A stretch of 64,000 bases of DNA from Phycisphaerales bacterium (GCA_013360675.1 JABWBB010000006.1:17949-81948), one strand, 5' to 3'; positions 30,629 to 40,296 are shown, numbered from the stretch's first letter. Notes: generated from the sequence alone by a model not told the origin. Numbers and translations are program-made.

Positions 30629-30641
30629 CGCGGAGGACCCC

Positions 30642-31205
30642 ATGCGATCCGTGACCCGATGCTCCGAGACCCTCAACCTCATCGCGCTCGCCCTCTGGGC
30701 CGGCGCGCTGATCGGCGCGGGCGGGGCTGCGGCGATCCTCTTCCCCACGCTCAAGCAGCTCGCGCCATCGCTCCCTGATTTCGCGGCGTTCCCCGACGAC
30801 CATTGGAAGATCGCCGGGGGGCTCGTAGGCGTGCGACTGTTCGTCCTCGCCGACGTCGTGCAACTCGGGGCGGCGTGCGCCACGATCCTCGCGCTGATCG
30901 TGACGCGTCTGGCTGGCGGCACGCAGGCCTCGCGCGCTGCGACGGGGCTGCGCCTGGTCTTCATGGCCATCGCCTGGCTGCTCGCGTCTTATCAGATCAT
31001 GGTGCTGGGCCCGCGGATGCAGACGAACCTCAACGCGTTTTACGCCGCCGCCAAGGCCGGGCAGGTTGACGCCGCCCGCGTGAATCGCGACGCCTTTGAC
31101 GCGGATCATCCGATCGCAAGCCGCGTACTGGGCGGCACGCTGCTGGCGGTGATGGGGGCGCTGGCCGCGTCGGCCTGGGGCCTGAGCGCCCGCAAGGAGC
31201 CATGA
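30642..31205 (+). CDS. Four-helix integral membrane protein (DUF4149-like)
   Basis: A 187-residue protein with four hydrophobic segments: about 12-36 (IALALWAGALIGAGGAAAILFP), 60-85, 105-128 and 165-182. The layout N-terminal ALALWAGALIGAG, central lumenal loop with MQTNLNAFYAAAKAG, and C-terminal helix resembles the DUF4149 membrane family of unknown function. The stop overlaps the following nth start (ATGA), so the two genes are coupled. The gene begins just after a terminator, so its promoter must lie within or close to that hairpin. Confidence 0.65.
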   Translation: MRSVTRCSETLNLIALALWAGALIGAGGAAAILFPTLKQLAPSLPDFAAFPDDHWKIAGGLVGVRLFVLADVVQLGAACATILALIVTRLAGGTQASRAATGLRLVFMAIAWLLASYQIMVLGPRMQTNLNAFYAAAKAGQVDAARVNRDAFDADHPIASRVLGGTLLAVMGALAASAWGLSARKEP

Positions 31206-31903
31206 TGGCACGCGCGACGCACACGCCAGATGCGGACCTGCCCTTCGATCTGCCCAGGGTCAGCGCGAGGAAGCGCACTCGAGCGGTGGCACTTCTCGAT
31301 GCGCTCGAGGCCGAGTATCCCGACGCGCACTGCGAACTGAACTACGCCACGCCCCACGAGCTGCTGGTGGCGACCATCCTCTCGGCGCAATCGACCGATG
31401 TGGGCGTGAACAAGGCCACGCCCGCGTTATTCAAGAAGTTTCCAACGCCCGCCGCCCTCGCCAAGGCCGACGTTGCCGAGATCGAGACCCTCATCCGTTC
31501 GCTGGGGTTCTTCCGCAGCAAGGCCCGCGCAGTGAAGGAATCGATGGCGCGCGTGATGGAGGTCTATGGCGGCGAAGTCCCCCGCACCATGGACGACCTG
31601 CTCACCCTCCGCGGTGTGGCCCGCAAGACCGCCAATGTCGTCCTGGGCAACGCCTTTGGCATCAACGTGGGCATCCCGGTCGACACGCACGTGCAGCGCC
31701 TGAGCCGTCGCTTCGACCTCGCCCCCGAGGGATCAAACGTGGCGGCGATCGAGCGGCACCTGATGGCCCTCTTCCCGCGCGAGCGCTGGTGCAAGGCCAG
31801 CCACCTGCTCATCTGGCACGGGCGCAGAGCCTGCGGCGCCAAGGTCCGCGCGTGCGTGCACCCGATCTGCACAAAGTTTGGTACGTGCTGCGAGGCCCGA
31901 TAG
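31202..31903 (+). CDS. nth: Endonuclease III (DNA glycosylase/AP lyase)
   Basis: A 233-residue base-excision repair enzyme that removes oxidised pyrimidines and nicks the abasic site. The helix-hairpin-helix with catalytic lysine is LRGVARKTANVVLGNAFG, and the catalytic aspartate is in VDTHVQRLSRR. The C-terminal cluster has four cysteines in the order C-X6-C-X4-C-X5-C (CGAKVRACVHPICTKFGTCC). Typical Nth proteins have C-X6-C-X2-C-X5-C, so two extra residues lie between the middle cysteines. A second ATG at 31205 is an alternative start. Confidence 0.9.
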   Translation: MMARATHTPDADLPFDLPRVSARKRTRAVALLDALEAEYPDAHCELNYATPHELLVATILSAQSTDVGVNKATPALFKKFPTPAALAKADVAEIETLIRSLGFFRSKARAVKESMARVMEVYGGEVPRTMDDLLTLRGVARKTANVVLGNAFGINVGIPVDTHVQRLSRRFDLAPEGSNVAAIERHLMALFPRERWCKASHLLIWHGRRACGAKVRACVHPICTKFGTCCEAR

Positions 31904-31915
31904 GCGAGCGGGCTA

Positions 31916-32569
31916 TCAGGGGAGCAGCGACTCGCCAAAGCGCAGCATCGTCCAGGTGATTTCTCGCGCGACGCTCCAGATCTTGCTGGCGCCCACGAAA
32001 AAGATCGCCGCAAAGATCATGAGCCCGAAGACCGCCCCTTGCTCGCTCTGCCACAGACGCGCAAACCCGCTCGAGAAGTTGGAAAGAATCCGGGCGCCGT
32101 CGAGGGGCGGGATGGGGAGAAGGTTGAAGATCACCAGCACGCAGTTGAGCATCGCGCCCACGAACAGGAACGTTTCGACGTTCGGATACACCGGGTCGCC
32201 CACGCCCGTGGCGTAACGCACCCACAGCACGTGCCCCGCGGCGCACAACAAGAACAGCAGGATGTTCACCAGCGGCCCCGCAAAGGCGACCTTGGCGTCG
32301 TCGTAGCGCCCGTTGAAGTTCGAGGGATTGACGGGCATCTGGCCCCAGGTGATCCCGAACAGGGCGAACATGAGCCAGGCCATGGGCGGGATGTGCACCA
32401 GCGGGTTGAGCGTCATGTGCCCGCTGTGGATCGGGTAGTCGTCGCCGCAGCGGATCGCCATCCACCCGTGCCCTAGTTCGTGCAGCGTGATGGCGCCCAC
32501 GACCCAGATGATCCACGAGCCCAGCAGCACGGGGTCGTTCTGATACGCGGCTGAAACCCACCAGTTCAT
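31916..32569 (-). CDS. Site-2 protease family membrane peptidase (M50)
   Basis: A 217-residue multi-span membrane protein with the zinc motif HELGH (residues 30-34, in ITLHELGHGWMAIRCG) and the second motif LLPIPPLDGARI, which supplies the third ligand aspartate. Helices lie at about 15-40, 65-80, 95-115, 145-165 and 190-210. Proteins of this short type (no PDZ domain) are widespread M50 metallopeptidases that may cut membrane substrates. The upstream TTG at 32575 is possible, but the ATG at 32569 gives the better start. It converges with nth. Confidence 0.82.
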   Translation of the reverse strand: MNWWVSAAYQNDPVLLGSWIIWVVGAITLHELGHGWMAIRCGDDYPIHSGHMTLNPLVHIPPMAWLMFALFGITWGQMPVNPSNFNGRYDDAKVAFAGPLVNILLFLLCAAGHVLWVRYATGVGDPVYPNVETFLFVGAMLNCVLVIFNLLPIPPLDGARILSNFSSGFARLWQSEQGAVFGLMIFAAIFFVGASKIWSVAREITWTMLRFGESLLP

Positions 32570-32670
32570 GCGCAAGGCTCCGGGTCGGGGCGTGAAAGAG
32601 GATAGCGTTGCGGGCGTTGGCCCACCGCATTGGATTCATTCATCCACAGGAACGCGGCGTACGCCGGCAA

Positions 32671-32698
32671 TAAAAAACGCGGGCCTCGGAGGCCCGCG
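32671..32698 (-). terminator. Factor-independent terminator after rplT
   Basis: A 9-bp stem CGCGGGCCT (32678-32686) / AGGCCCGCG (32690-32698) with a 3-base loop. On the minus strand it is followed by T6 (complement of AAAAAA at 32672-32677). It lies 30 bp after the rplT stop. Confidence 0.88.
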
Positions 32699-32728
32699 CT
32701 CGTGGATCGAAGGAATGCGGCGTGGGTC

Positions 32729-33106
32729 TTAGCCCGCCTTGGCCGGCGTGGCCTTCGAGGCCTTCACGCCCGCCTCGCAGATGCGATCGAAGAGCTTGGG
32801 ATCTTCGATGGCGATCTGGGAGAGCATCTTGCGGTTGAGATTGATCCCCGCCTGCTTGAGCCCGTTGATCACCAGACTGTAGCGTGAGCCACGCATGCGG
32901 CACGCCGCGGTGATGCGTGCGATCCACAGGGCGCGGAAGTCGCGCTTGCGCTGGCGACGGTCGCGATAGGCATACACGCCCGCGCGGATGATCGCGTTCT
33001 GGGCCTGGTACTTGTGACGATGCTTCGTGCCGTAGTACCCGCGGGCCTGGCGCAGAATGCGCTTGCGCGACTTGGTACGGGCGGCTCCCTTGCGAACGCG
33101 TGGCAT
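32729..33106 (-). CDS. rplT: Large-subunit ribosomal protein bL20
   Basis: A 125-residue ribosomal protein with the standard start MPRVRKGAARTKSRKRILRQARGY and the central RDRRQRKRDFRALWIARI. It binds 23S rRNA early in 50S assembly and in other bacteria represses its own operon. It is encoded directly after rpmI, as in most bacteria. Confidence 0.96.
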   Translation of the reverse strand: MPRVRKGAARTKSRKRILRQARGYYGTKHRHKYQAQNAIIRAGVYAYRDRRQRKRDFRALWIARITAACRMRGSRYSLVINGLKQAGINLNRKMLSQIAIEDPKLFDRICEAGVKASKATPAKAG

Positions 33107-33202
33107 AGCAGACTCCTCGAATCAGGCCCGTACGGGGCGGCGTGCTTCGCCGACTTTCGTCCCGGCGGACAGGTGAAGCGGCGTTGTACGCCGCGATGTG
33201 AA

Positions 33203-33496
33203 CTACTTCGTCTTGGTCTCGGCGGCGGCGGCGGCGGCGCGACGCTGCTCGGGCGACGGGCTACGACGCAGCGACGCTCGAGGCTGGGTCCGCCCGCGCA
33301 GGCGACGGAACAGCAGCTTCTCGAGACGCTTCGCGTCCGCGCTCGACATGTACGGGTCGTTGCGCATCTGGCGAAGGCGCTTGCCGCCCTTGCCCGACCG
33401 GAGGTGCTTGTGCCCGGCGACGCGGTGACGCACCAGGCCGGTCTTGGAGATGCGGATCCGCTTGAGCAGACCCTTGTGGTTCTTGTTCTTGGACAT
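33203..33496 (-). CDS. rpmI: Large-subunit ribosomal protein bL35 with long C-terminal extension
   Basis: A 97-residue protein. The first about 60 residues match bL35: KNKNHKGLLKRIRISKTGLVRHRVAGHKHL, then LRQMRNDPYMSSADAKRLEKLL. About 30 extra residues follow at the C-terminus, basic then Ala-rich (PEQRRAAAAAAETKTK), longer than the usual 65 residues. It heads the rpmI-rplT pair. infC, which normally precedes rpmI, is absent here; the upstream 165 bp is non-coding. Confidence 0.92.
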   Translation of the reverse strand: MSKNKNHKGLLKRIRISKTGLVRHRVAGHKHLRSGKGGKRLRQMRNDPYMSSADAKRLEKLLFRRLRGRTQPRASLRRSPSPEQRRAAAAAAETKTK

Positions 33497-33661
33497 GACG
33501 TCACCCTGATGGCCCAGCCCGGAACCAAACGCGGCTCCGTGCGGGGTCGAGATCGTAGACCCTACCCCCCAAAACTTCAATCGACCCCTAACACCCTCCG
33601 GGCCGGGTCTGATCGGGCTCAGAGACACATTGAATGACTCGGTGTGGTGTCAATCCGATGC

Positions 33662-34861
33662 CTACGGCGCCAGGAAGGCGTCCTGATCCGCCGGCAGTTC
33701 GTTCCCGATCAGGGTAAACCCCTGCACCTTGCCGGTGCGGGCCAACTGATCCTGAGCGACGACAAGAGCCTGCTCGATGATCGCCGGGAGCCAGATGTTG
33801 TCCTTCTCCAGGTGGGGCGTGGAGAGCCAGACCAGCGACCCGTCGTTGCGCAGCACGCCCTGACCCTTCCCGCCGTGGTTGGGGGAGTTCTCGTTGGGAT
33901 AGATCACCTGACCCGCGACGGCTCGCAGCACAACGGGTGAGCGGTCCGACAGGATCGGCGCGGTCGCGTCCATCGTGTGACGCAGGCGTGGGCGCGGGCC
34001 CATCACCTGGTAGCTGTACGACACCGCGTCGAGCTGGGGCCAGTCCATGACCTTGCGGCAGTTCACCTTGCGGCAGGCCTTCTCATAGCCAGGGCAGGTC
34101 AACGACTCGATCGAGGCGTAATCGGCCCGTGCGAGCGTGAACAGATTGGCCGAGTTCGAGCGGGTGGGGTCCTTGCCGACTTCGATCCACGAGCCACCGA
34201 ACGACGCCGTCGCGGTCGGGAGTGCATCAGAGAAATCGTTGGCATAGACGCCCAGCGCCGAGGCGACCGTGCCGAAGTTTGAGGCGCACGCCAAGCGCTG
34301 CGCCCGGTCGCGCCCGGCGGCGATCATCGGCCACAGCAGCGAAACCCCGATCAGCAGCATCGCCGCGACCGATACCAGATCGGCCATGCGGAAGCGTGAG
34401 GTGGTGGCCCGGCCGATCGGGATCGGCGCCGGGCGGGCCGCATTGAGCACGCGTGAGAAAGTGCGCTCGGCAAGGTCGGCACGCCCCGCAGGGGCGGGTG
34501 TCTCGGCGATGAGCGAGCCCAGCGCTTCGATGGCCTGTGCGCGCGGGCGCAGCGAGGCGGCGACTTTCTGCGTCTGGAAGCCCGCCGCCACATAGGCATC
34601 GAGCGCGTCCTGGTCGTCGGGGTGGAGTTCGAGCGGCGACGACGCAGCGTCAATGCGGGCCAGGATCGACTCGGCCAGGCGTGTCTCGTGTACCGGCGCG
34701 GGCCCCGCGTCCAGAAGGCCCAGCAGGCTGGCCACGCGTGAGGCTCGCTCACGCAGTGCGGTGGGTACGGCGTCGAGCACAAAGGATGCGTCGATCAGCG
34801 CATCGAGCGCCCGCGCGTCGTCGGGGCTCAGATGGGGATGGTCCTCGGGGTCACGAATCAT
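33662..34861 (-). CDS. Membrane protein coupled to an ECF sigma factor; DUF1559-like C-terminal part
   Basis: A 399-residue protein that starts in an ATGA overlap with the sigma factor stop. The N-terminal 150 residues are helical with LSPDDARALDALIDASFV-type repeats and look cytosolic. One membrane helix follows (about 160-180: MADLVSVAAMLLIGVSLLWPMIAAG). Outside, the C-terminal part has a ASNFGTVASALGVYANDFSDALPTA segment, as in planctomycete prepilin/DUF1559 proteins, then NHGGKGQGVLRNDGSLVWLS. The coupling suggests an anti-sigma factor or sensor. No zinc-binding anti-sigma motif is visible. Confidence 0.7.
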   Translation of the reverse strand: MIRDPEDHPHLSPDDARALDALIDASFVLDAVPTALRERASRVASLLGLLDAGPAPVHETRLAESILARIDAASSPLELHPDDQDALDAYVAAGFQTQKVAASLRPRAQAIEALGSLIAETPAPAGRADLAERTFSRVLNAARPAPIPIGRATTSRFRMADLVSVAAMLLIGVSLLWPMIAAGRDRAQRLACASNFGTVASALGVYANDFSDALPTATASFGGSWIEVGKDPTRSNSANLFTLARADYASIESLTCPGYEKACRKVNCRKVMDWPQLDAVSYSYQVMGPRPRLRHTMDATAPILSDRSPVVLRAVAGQVIYPNENSPNHGGKGQGVLRNDGSLVWLSTPHLEKDNIWLPAIIEQALVVAQDQLARTGKVQGFTLIGNELPADQDAFLAP

Positions 34862-35454
34862 GAAACGTCAGTCTCCGCAATCAGTTTCCATTTCCGTGCG
34901 AACGTGGCGACCGCCGAGTGCAGCCGCGACTTGACCGTGCCCAGCGGGATCTCGAGTTCGTCGGCAATCTGGAGATAAGACAGGCGCTGGAAATAAGCGA
35001 GCAGGAGGATTTCCCGCAGGGGCAGTGGCATGTCATCGAGCACACCTTGCACACGCTGGCTCAACTCCTGGGACTCAAGGCGGGCATCGGGCGGAGGGAT
35101 ACTCACCTCCAGCAGATCGACAAACGAGAGCCCGCCGTCGCGTCCGGCGTCGACCGGGGCCGAGAGGTCCAGCGTCCGGCGTCGCCCCTTCTTACGGAGG
35201 TAGTCGCGTGCCTTGTTCGCGGCGATCGTGAAAAGCCAGGGACGAAATCGCCGCGATGAGTCGAAGGTATCGGACGACTGGTGGATCTGGAGGAACGTCT
35301 CCTGGAAGACGTCGTCCGCGAATGTGGGCTGGCCCGTCAGGCGGGTCAGGAACCGGAGGAGCGCGTCGTGGTGCCGGTCGATCAGCGTGCGCAGCGAGCC
35401 GAGGTCGCCGCCCCGGTACCGGTCAAAGAGTTGTTCGTCGGTGGGAGTGCTCAC
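34858..35454 (-). CDS. ECF-type RNA polymerase sigma factor
   Basis: A 198-residue sigma factor starting with GTG. Region 2 (about 20-90) has FADDVFQETFLQIHQSSDTFD and RPWLFTIAANKARDYLRKKGRR. Region 4 (about 130-190) has LPLREILLLAYFQRLSYLQIADELEIPLGTVKSRLHSAVATF. It sits in a three-gene run: the upstream DUF4286 stop overlaps its GTG (GTGA), and its own stop overlaps the downstream membrane gene. That order implies translational coupling. It should direct transcription of a regulon controlled by the membrane partner. Confidence 0.92.
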   Translation of the reverse strand: MSTPTDEQLFDRYRGGDLGSLRTLIDRHHDALLRFLTRLTGQPTFADDVFQETFLQIHQSSDTFDSSRRFRPWLFTIAANKARDYLRKKGRRRTLDLSAPVDAGRDGGLSFVDLLEVSIPPPDARLESQELSQRVQGVLDDMPLPLREILLLAYFQRLSYLQIADELEIPLGTVKSRLHSAVATFARKWKLIAETDVS

Positions 35455-35795
35455 GGGCGAGATGGGTCCTGTACGTGGCCCGGGTGGGAGAGGATCGTGG
35501 CGATCTCGCGAGCAAATGCCACGCCGCGAGCAGGGGGGAAGCGCGCCAAGCCATCGGCCCGCAGTGCCGGGGCGTGGTCGTGCAGGTAGCGGTCGAGTGC
35601 ATCAGGCGATGAAAAGGTGTACCGCGTCTGGACCCTGATCGGGCTGGCGGGGTCGGTCAGCAGCAGGATCGCGGCGGTGGTTGCACCGCCCTTCATGACC
35701 TGGGCGAGGTGCCCCTCCCGGAGCCAGGCGACGTATTCGTCGCGTGTCCGGGGGTCGGGGAGGGTCGCCGTCACGGTGTAGGCGATATCGGGCAT
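35451..35795 (-). CDS. DUF4286-family small protein
   Basis: A 114-residue protein that resembles DUF4286 proteins: IAYTVTATLPDPRTRDEYVAWLREGHLAQVMKGGA followed by VQTRYTFSSPDALDRYLHDHAPALRADGLARFP. This is a small ferredoxin-like (antibiotic-monooxygenase-related) fold of unknown function. I chose the ATG at the family start. It is the first gene of the sigma-factor operon. Confidence 0.75.
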   Translation of the reverse strand: MPDIAYTVTATLPDPRTRDEYVAWLREGHLAQVMKGGATTAAILLLTDPASPIRVQTRYTFSSPDALDRYLHDHAPALRADGLARFPPARGVAFAREIATILSHPGHVQDPSRP

Positions 35796-35925
35796 CCGTG
35801 GGAAGCGTATCGCGGAATGGGGCTGAGAAGGAGTGTTGGCCCGAACGCAATCCGTATGATGGGGCAATCCGAGCAATAGGACCTCAAGCCGGTCGTTGAG
35901 CAGGGTGCATGGAGCAGCACGGCTA

Positions 35926-36522
35926 ATGGATCACGGGGAGCAAAGTGCCGCACCCGAGTTGGCCGGGTTGCTTCAGGCCGCCGGCAGTGGAGATCCCGCG
36001 GCGTGGCGTGCGATCGTGGATCGGTACTCGCGCCGGGTCTACGCGTTGGCGCAGAGCCGCTGCCGCGACGCGGATGTGTCGGAGGAAATCACTCAGTCGG
36101 TGCTGGCGACGGTGGCATTGAAGGTAGGCGCGGGGTCGTACGCGGAGGTGGGGCGATTCGAGTCGTGGCTTTTTCGCGTGGCGATGAATCGGATCCGTGA
36201 CCACGTTCGTCGGTCGCGGCGAAGCCTGGTGGTGGGCCACGGCGGCGAACTACTCGACCGCCAGGAGGCCAAGGGACACGTGGGCGCCGACGGCGCCACA
36301 CTCGATCGGCTGCGATGGGCGGTAGGACAGTTGAACGAACAGGATCGGGAGATCATCGAACTGCGGCATCATGGCGATCTGACTTTCAAGCAGATGGCCG
36401 ACATGCTCGAAGAACCCGTGGGAACGCTGCTGGCCCGGCATCATCGGGCGCTCAAGAAACTCAAGGAACTGATCGAGGCAAGCGACGCGAGGGCAAAGGG
36501 GAGCGGGGAGGTGGAACGATGA
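35926..36522 (+). CDS. ECF-type RNA polymerase sigma factor (third in window)
   Basis: A 198-residue sigma factor. Region 2 is in SRRVYALAQSRCRDADVSEEITQSVLATVALK and RFESWLFRVAMNRIRDHVRRSRR. Region 4 is in LNEQDREIIELRHHGDLTFKQMADMLEEPVGTLLARHHRALKKLKELIE. The stop overlaps the next start (ATGA). GTG at 35905 is an alternative start. It is divergent from the DUF4286 operon. Confidence 0.9.
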   Translation: MDHGEQSAAPELAGLLQAAGSGDPAAWRAIVDRYSRRVYALAQSRCRDADVSEEITQSVLATVALKVGAGSYAEVGRFESWLFRVAMNRIRDHVRRSRRSLVVGHGGELLDRQEAKGHVGADGATLDRLRWAVGQLNEQDREIIELRHHGDLTFKQMADMLEEPVGTLLARHHRALKKLKELIEASDARAKGSGEVER

Positions 36523-36992
36523 CCACGCATGAACACACACGGCACGACACGCACGAGGGTGATGGGCTGTCGCCCGATCTGATGGCGATTGCCGCCGCCT
36601 TGGACTGTCTGAGTGTTGCCGAGCGGGAATCGGCCCCGGCGAACCTTGAAGACCGAATCGCTCAGGCCACGCGGTCGAGCCTGATTGCATCGGCCCCGGC
36701 TGTGGCGGGGCGGATTGAGCCGCGGGCATGGTCGCTGACCCCGCTGCGCATCGCGGCGGGTCTGTCGCTGGCGGCGATCGTCGGGACGGCGTACATGGCC
36801 CGCGATGCGGGTTCGTCCGCGAACGACGGAACCGTGGCCCGCGCCAGCGCGTCGGACTGGATGCTCATGGCGGCGGTCTGGGAAGAGGCGGGCACCGGGG
36901 GGGTTTCGAGCCTGGTGAGCGAGACGACCTCGTTCTCGTCGCGGCTCGATGACTCGTCGATGGACTGGCTGGTGACCGAAGGGGCGATGTAG
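36519..36992 (+). CDS. Single-span membrane protein coupled to ECF sigma (likely anti-sigma)
   Basis: A 157-residue protein. The N-terminal part (1-65) is acidic and His-containing (MTTHEHTRHDTHEGD) and probably cytosolic. A membrane helix lies at about 71-90 (LRIAAGLSLAAIVGTAYMAR), and the remainder is outside. The ATGA overlap with the sigma gene and the one-span layout fit an anti-sigma factor, but the usual HxxxCxxC motif is not present. The next gene starts 23 bp after the stop, so CpxP-like and copper-ATPase functions may belong to the same regulated cluster. Confidence 0.65.
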   Translation: MTTHEHTRHDTHEGDGLSPDLMAIAAALDCLSVAERESAPANLEDRIAQATRSSLIASAPAVAGRIEPRAWSLTPLRIAAGLSLAAIVGTAYMARDAGSSANDGTVARASASDWMLMAAVWEEAGTGGVSSLVSETTSFSSRLDDSSMDWLVTEGAM

Positions 36993-37015
36993 GCTCGATC
37001 GTGGGGAACTCGACC

Positions 37016-37996
37016 ATGAAACGATTCATCACCATGACGACGTTGGCGAGCCTGATCCTGGCGACGGGCACGGTCCGGGCTCAGGAGCGTCCCGAGCGGG
37101 AGCCCCCCGCCGAACGCGGGCCCATGGTGGATAAGGACCAGCTGCGCCAGCGACTCGAGCGCCGTCTGCGCGAGATGGAGGAAGCGACCGATCGCACCCG
37201 CAAGGCCATCGCCATGCTCGATGAGGGGGCAACGCCCGCCGAGGTTCTTCGTTCATTCGAGGGGCTGCTGCGTGGCGAGGGGCGCATGGGACCCGGTGAA
37301 CGACCGATGCAAGGCCCCGGAGGGCGCGAAGGGGCACGTGACGACGAGCGCGGTCTGGGTGGACCCGACGGGCCGGGTCGTGGCCCTGGCCCGCGGGGCG
37401 GAGGGATGGGTGATGGCCCTGGCCCGCGCGGCGGCGGAATGGGTGAAGGCCCGGGTGACGAACCCGGTCCCGGGCGCATGCCCACCACCGAAGAACGCGA
37501 GCGCATGATGGGCTTTCTCCGCGACAGCGTCCCCCCGATGGCCGAACGAATCCAGCGGCTGATGGACGCCGAGCCCGAGCAGGGCGAGCGCATCTTCGCC
37601 CGCCTGATGCCCCAGTTGCGCGATGCGGCGGATTCTCGTCGGCGCGACCCCGAGGGCTTTGGTATCCGCGTGAACGAGATCATGACGGGGATCGACGTGC
37701 TCGATGCGATCCGTGCCATGCGCCTGGCTCAGACAAAGGGCGATCCTGGCGCGGGCGAAGAAGCCGCGGGCGTGCTGCGCGAAGCGCTCTCCCGCCAGTT
37801 CGAGGCCCGCATCCACGTGCAGATCCACGAGGTCGAACTGCTCGAGAAGCGTCTGCGAGCGTTCCAGGAAGAGATCGAGATGCGCCGGCGCGGACGCGAC
37901 CGGATGATCGAGAACATGATGCGCCAGATCCGCGAGGGCACGCGACCGGGCGGCCCGCCCGGGCCCGATCGGCGCCGCCCGCCGCGCCCTGAGTAA
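37016..37996 (+). CDS. Exported helical protein with Gly/Pro/Arg repeats (CpxP/heavy-metal-resistance-like)
   Basis: A 326-residue protein with a Sec signal peptide ([22 protein letters not shown]). The N-terminal mature part and the C-terminal part are charged and helical ([23 protein letters not shown] and [22 protein letters not shown]), like the periplasmic CpxP/heavy-metal sensor type. Between them is a low-complexity stretch with two copies of [10 protein letters not shown](D/E). The sigma/anti-sigma pair upstream and the copper ATPase downstream suggest a metal- or envelope-stress role; this is inference. Confidence 0.7.
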   Translation: MKRFITMTTLASLILATGTVRAQERPEREPPAERGPMVDKDQLRQRLERRLREMEEATDRTRKAIAMLDEGATPAEVLRSFEGLLRGEGRMGPGERPMQGPGGREGARDDERGLGGPDGPGRGPGPRGGGMGDGPGPRGGGMGEGPGDEPGPGRMPTTEERERMMGFLRDSVPPMAERIQRLMDAEPEQGERIFARLMPQLRDAADSRRRDPEGFGIRVNEIMTGIDVLDAIRAMRLAQTKGDPGAGEEAAGVLREALSRQFEARIHVQIHEVELLEKRLRAFQEEIEMRRRGRDRMIENMMRQIREGTRPGGPPGPDRRRPPRPE

Positions 37997-38031
37997 CATG
38001 TCTCGTCGCTTGCCGGTCGTATCATCCGTTG

Positions 38032-40296
38032 ATGACACGCACAGGTGACAACCGACAGATCGAGGTCTCGATCAGCGGGATGTCATGCGCCGCGTGCGCG
38101 GCACGGATCGAAGCGGCGCTCTCCAAGATCGCGGGGGTCTCTGGCGCCAGCGTCAACTTCGCGACCAAGCGAGCCCACATCGAGTTCGCCGGCGCGGCCC
38201 CCGATCACGCGGCGGTGACGCGTGCGATCGAATCGTTGGGCTACGGCGTGCTCGGAGCACAGTCGCCCGCGATGGACGGCGATCATGACGCGGTTCATTG
38301 CGAATTGCACGATGCCGAGGAAGCGCACCGAACCGCCGAGATCGCCAGGCTGCACCGCCTGGTCATCGTGTCGGCGATCCTGTCGCTGCCCGTGGCGGCG
38401 ATCGCGATGTCGCACGGCCACGTCTCATGGCTGAATGGAGATTGGACACGCTGGGCGCAGTTCTTTCTGGCCACGCCCGTCGTGCTCTGGTGCGGGCGGG
38501 CGTTTATCGCCGGCGCGTGGGCGGGGATCCGGCGCGGGGCCGCCGACATGAACACGCTCATCGGCGTGGGCACGCTGACGGCGTGGGGCTATTCGGTCGT
38601 CGCGACCGTTGCCCCGCTGCGCGTGGCGGCGAGCGTGCGCGACGCGCACCTGTATTTCGAAGCCGCCAGCGTGATCGTCACGCTCGTGCTGGTGGGGCGA
38701 TTGCTCGAAGCCCGCGCGACGGGACGCACCGGCGAGGCCATCCGGCGGTTGATGGACCTGCGCCCGCACAAGGCCAGGGTCGTGCGCGAGGGGGTCGAGA
38801 CCGAGATCGACGCCGCCGATGTGCGGCTGGGCGACACGCTCGTCGTCCGCCCGGGCGAGCGCTTCAGCGTCGACGGCGAGGTGACGCAGGGACGCACGAG
38901 CGTCGATGAATCCATGCTCACGGGCGAGAGCATGCCCGTCGAGAAGGACGTGGGTTCAAGCGTCATCGGGGGGACGATCAACACCTCGGGCTCGGTGCGC
39001 TACATCGCCACACGCATCGGGGCGGAGACGGCGTTGCAGCGGATCATCGAGTTGGTGCGGGCGGCACAGGGGGGCAAGGCGCCCATCGCCCGCTACGCCG
39101 ATGCCGTCAGCCGCGTCTTTACGCCCGTCGTAATCGGCGTGGCGATCGTGACGCTGGGGATGTGGCTGTGGCTGGGGCCCGCGGGCGAATCGGTGCGGTT
39201 GGGCATCCTCGCCTTTGTCAGCGTGCTCATCATCGCGTGCCCGTGTGCGCTGGGTCTGGCCACGCCCACGGCGATCATGGTGGGCACCGGGCGCGGCGCT
39301 GAACTGGGCGTGCTCTTCAAGGGCGGCGAGGCTCTCGAAACAGCGCACAAGATCGACACGGTCGTGCTCGACAAGACGGGCACGATCACGCTGGGGCAGG
39401 CCACGGTCGTGGGCGTGCACGCGGCCCAGGGTGTGGACGAGGTTGAGATGCTGCGCCTGGCCGCGGGGGTCGAGGCGGGCAGCGAGCACCCCACCGGCAA
39501 GGCGATCGTGCGCGCCGCCCGCGAGCGGGGGCTGGCGATCCCCGAAGCGCATGGCTTCGAGAGTCTCGCGGGGCGCGGCGTGCGGGCGCGCGTGGACGGA
39601 CGCGAGGTGAGCGTGGGGCGGCTCGGCGACGCCGCATTGCCAACGGATCTTGAGCAGGCCGTCGCGTGCGCGCCCGCGGGCTCGACGTTGGTGCAGATGC
39701 GCGTGGACGACCAGGCATGGGGAGTGTTCCTGCTCGAAGACGCGCTGCGCGAGGAATCCGCCGCGGCGATCGAACGCATGAAGGCCCTGGGCCTGCGCGT
39801 GGTGATGTTGACGGGCGATCGCGAATCGACGGCCCGGGATATCGCCAAGCGCGTGGGGATCGACGAGGTGCGGGCGCAGGTGCTCCCGCAGGACAAGGCC
39901 GCCCGGGTCGAAGAACTCCGCGCCGATGGGCGCGTCGTGGCGATGGTGGGGGATGGGATCAACGACGCCCCCGCGCTGGCGACGGCGGACGTGGGGATCG
40001 CGATGGGCACGGGGACCGACGTGGCCATCGCCGCGTCGGACGTCACGCTCGTGCGCCCGGACCTGACACTGGTGGCGGGGGCGATTGCGCTGTCGAAGGC
40101 GACGATGCGCACGATCCGCCAGAATCTCTTCTGGGCGTTCTTCTACAACGTGCTGGGCATCCCCATCGCCGCGGGCCTGCTTTACCCGTGGACGGGGTGG
40201 ATGCTCTCGCCGATCATCGCCAGCGCGGCGATGTCGGCCTCGAGCGTCTGCGTCGTGCTCAACAGCCTTCGCCTGCGTGCTTACAAGACGAGTTGA
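38032..40296 (+). CDS. copA: Copper-transporting P-type ATPase
   Basis: A 754-residue P1B ATPase that pumps Cu(I) out of the cytosol. It has an N-terminal heavy-metal domain with the metal site GMSCAAC (16-22), membrane helices, the actuator loop TGES, the ion channel motif CPC in [13 protein letters not shown], the phosphorylation site DKTGT, the SEHPTGKA loop with the HP dipeptide, and the hinge [10 protein letters not shown]. One heavy-metal domain is present; some CopA have two. ATG at 38032 was chosen. No CueR- or CsoR-type regulator is beside it. Confidence 0.93.
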   Translation: MTRTGDNRQIEVSISGMSCAACAARIEAALSKIAGVSGASVNFATKRAHIEFAGAAPDHAAVTRAIESLGYGVLGAQSPAMDGDHDAVHCELHDAEEAHRTAEIARLHRLVIVSAILSLPVAAIAMSHGHVSWLNGDWTRWAQFFLATPVVLWCGRAFIAGAWAGIRRGAADMNTLIGVGTLTAWGYSVVATVAPLRVAASVRDAHLYFEAASVIVTLVLVGRLLEARATGRTGEAIRRLMDLRPHKARVVREGVETEIDAADVRLGDTLVVRPGERFSVDGEVTQGRTSVDESMLTGESMPVEKDVGSSVIGGTINTSGSVRYIATRIGAETALQRIIELVRAAQGGKAPIARYADAVSRVFTPVVIGVAIVTLGMWLWLGPAGESVRLGILAFVSVLIIACPCALGLATPTAIMVGTGRGAELGVLFKGGEALETAHKIDTVVLDKTGTITLGQATVVGVHAAQGVDEVEMLRLAAGVEAGSEHPTGKAIVRAARERGLAIPEAHGFESLAGRGVRARVDGREVSVGRLGDAALPTDLEQAVACAPAGSTLVQMRVDDQAWGVFLLEDALREESAAAIERMKALGLRVVMLTGDRESTARDIAKRVGIDEVRAQVLPQDKAARVEELRADGRVVAMVGDGINDAPALATADVGIAMGTGTDVAIAASDVTLVRPDLTLVAGAIALSKATMRTIRQNLFWAFFYNVLGIPIAAGLLYPWTGWMLSPIIASAAMSASSVCVVLNSLRLRAYKTS

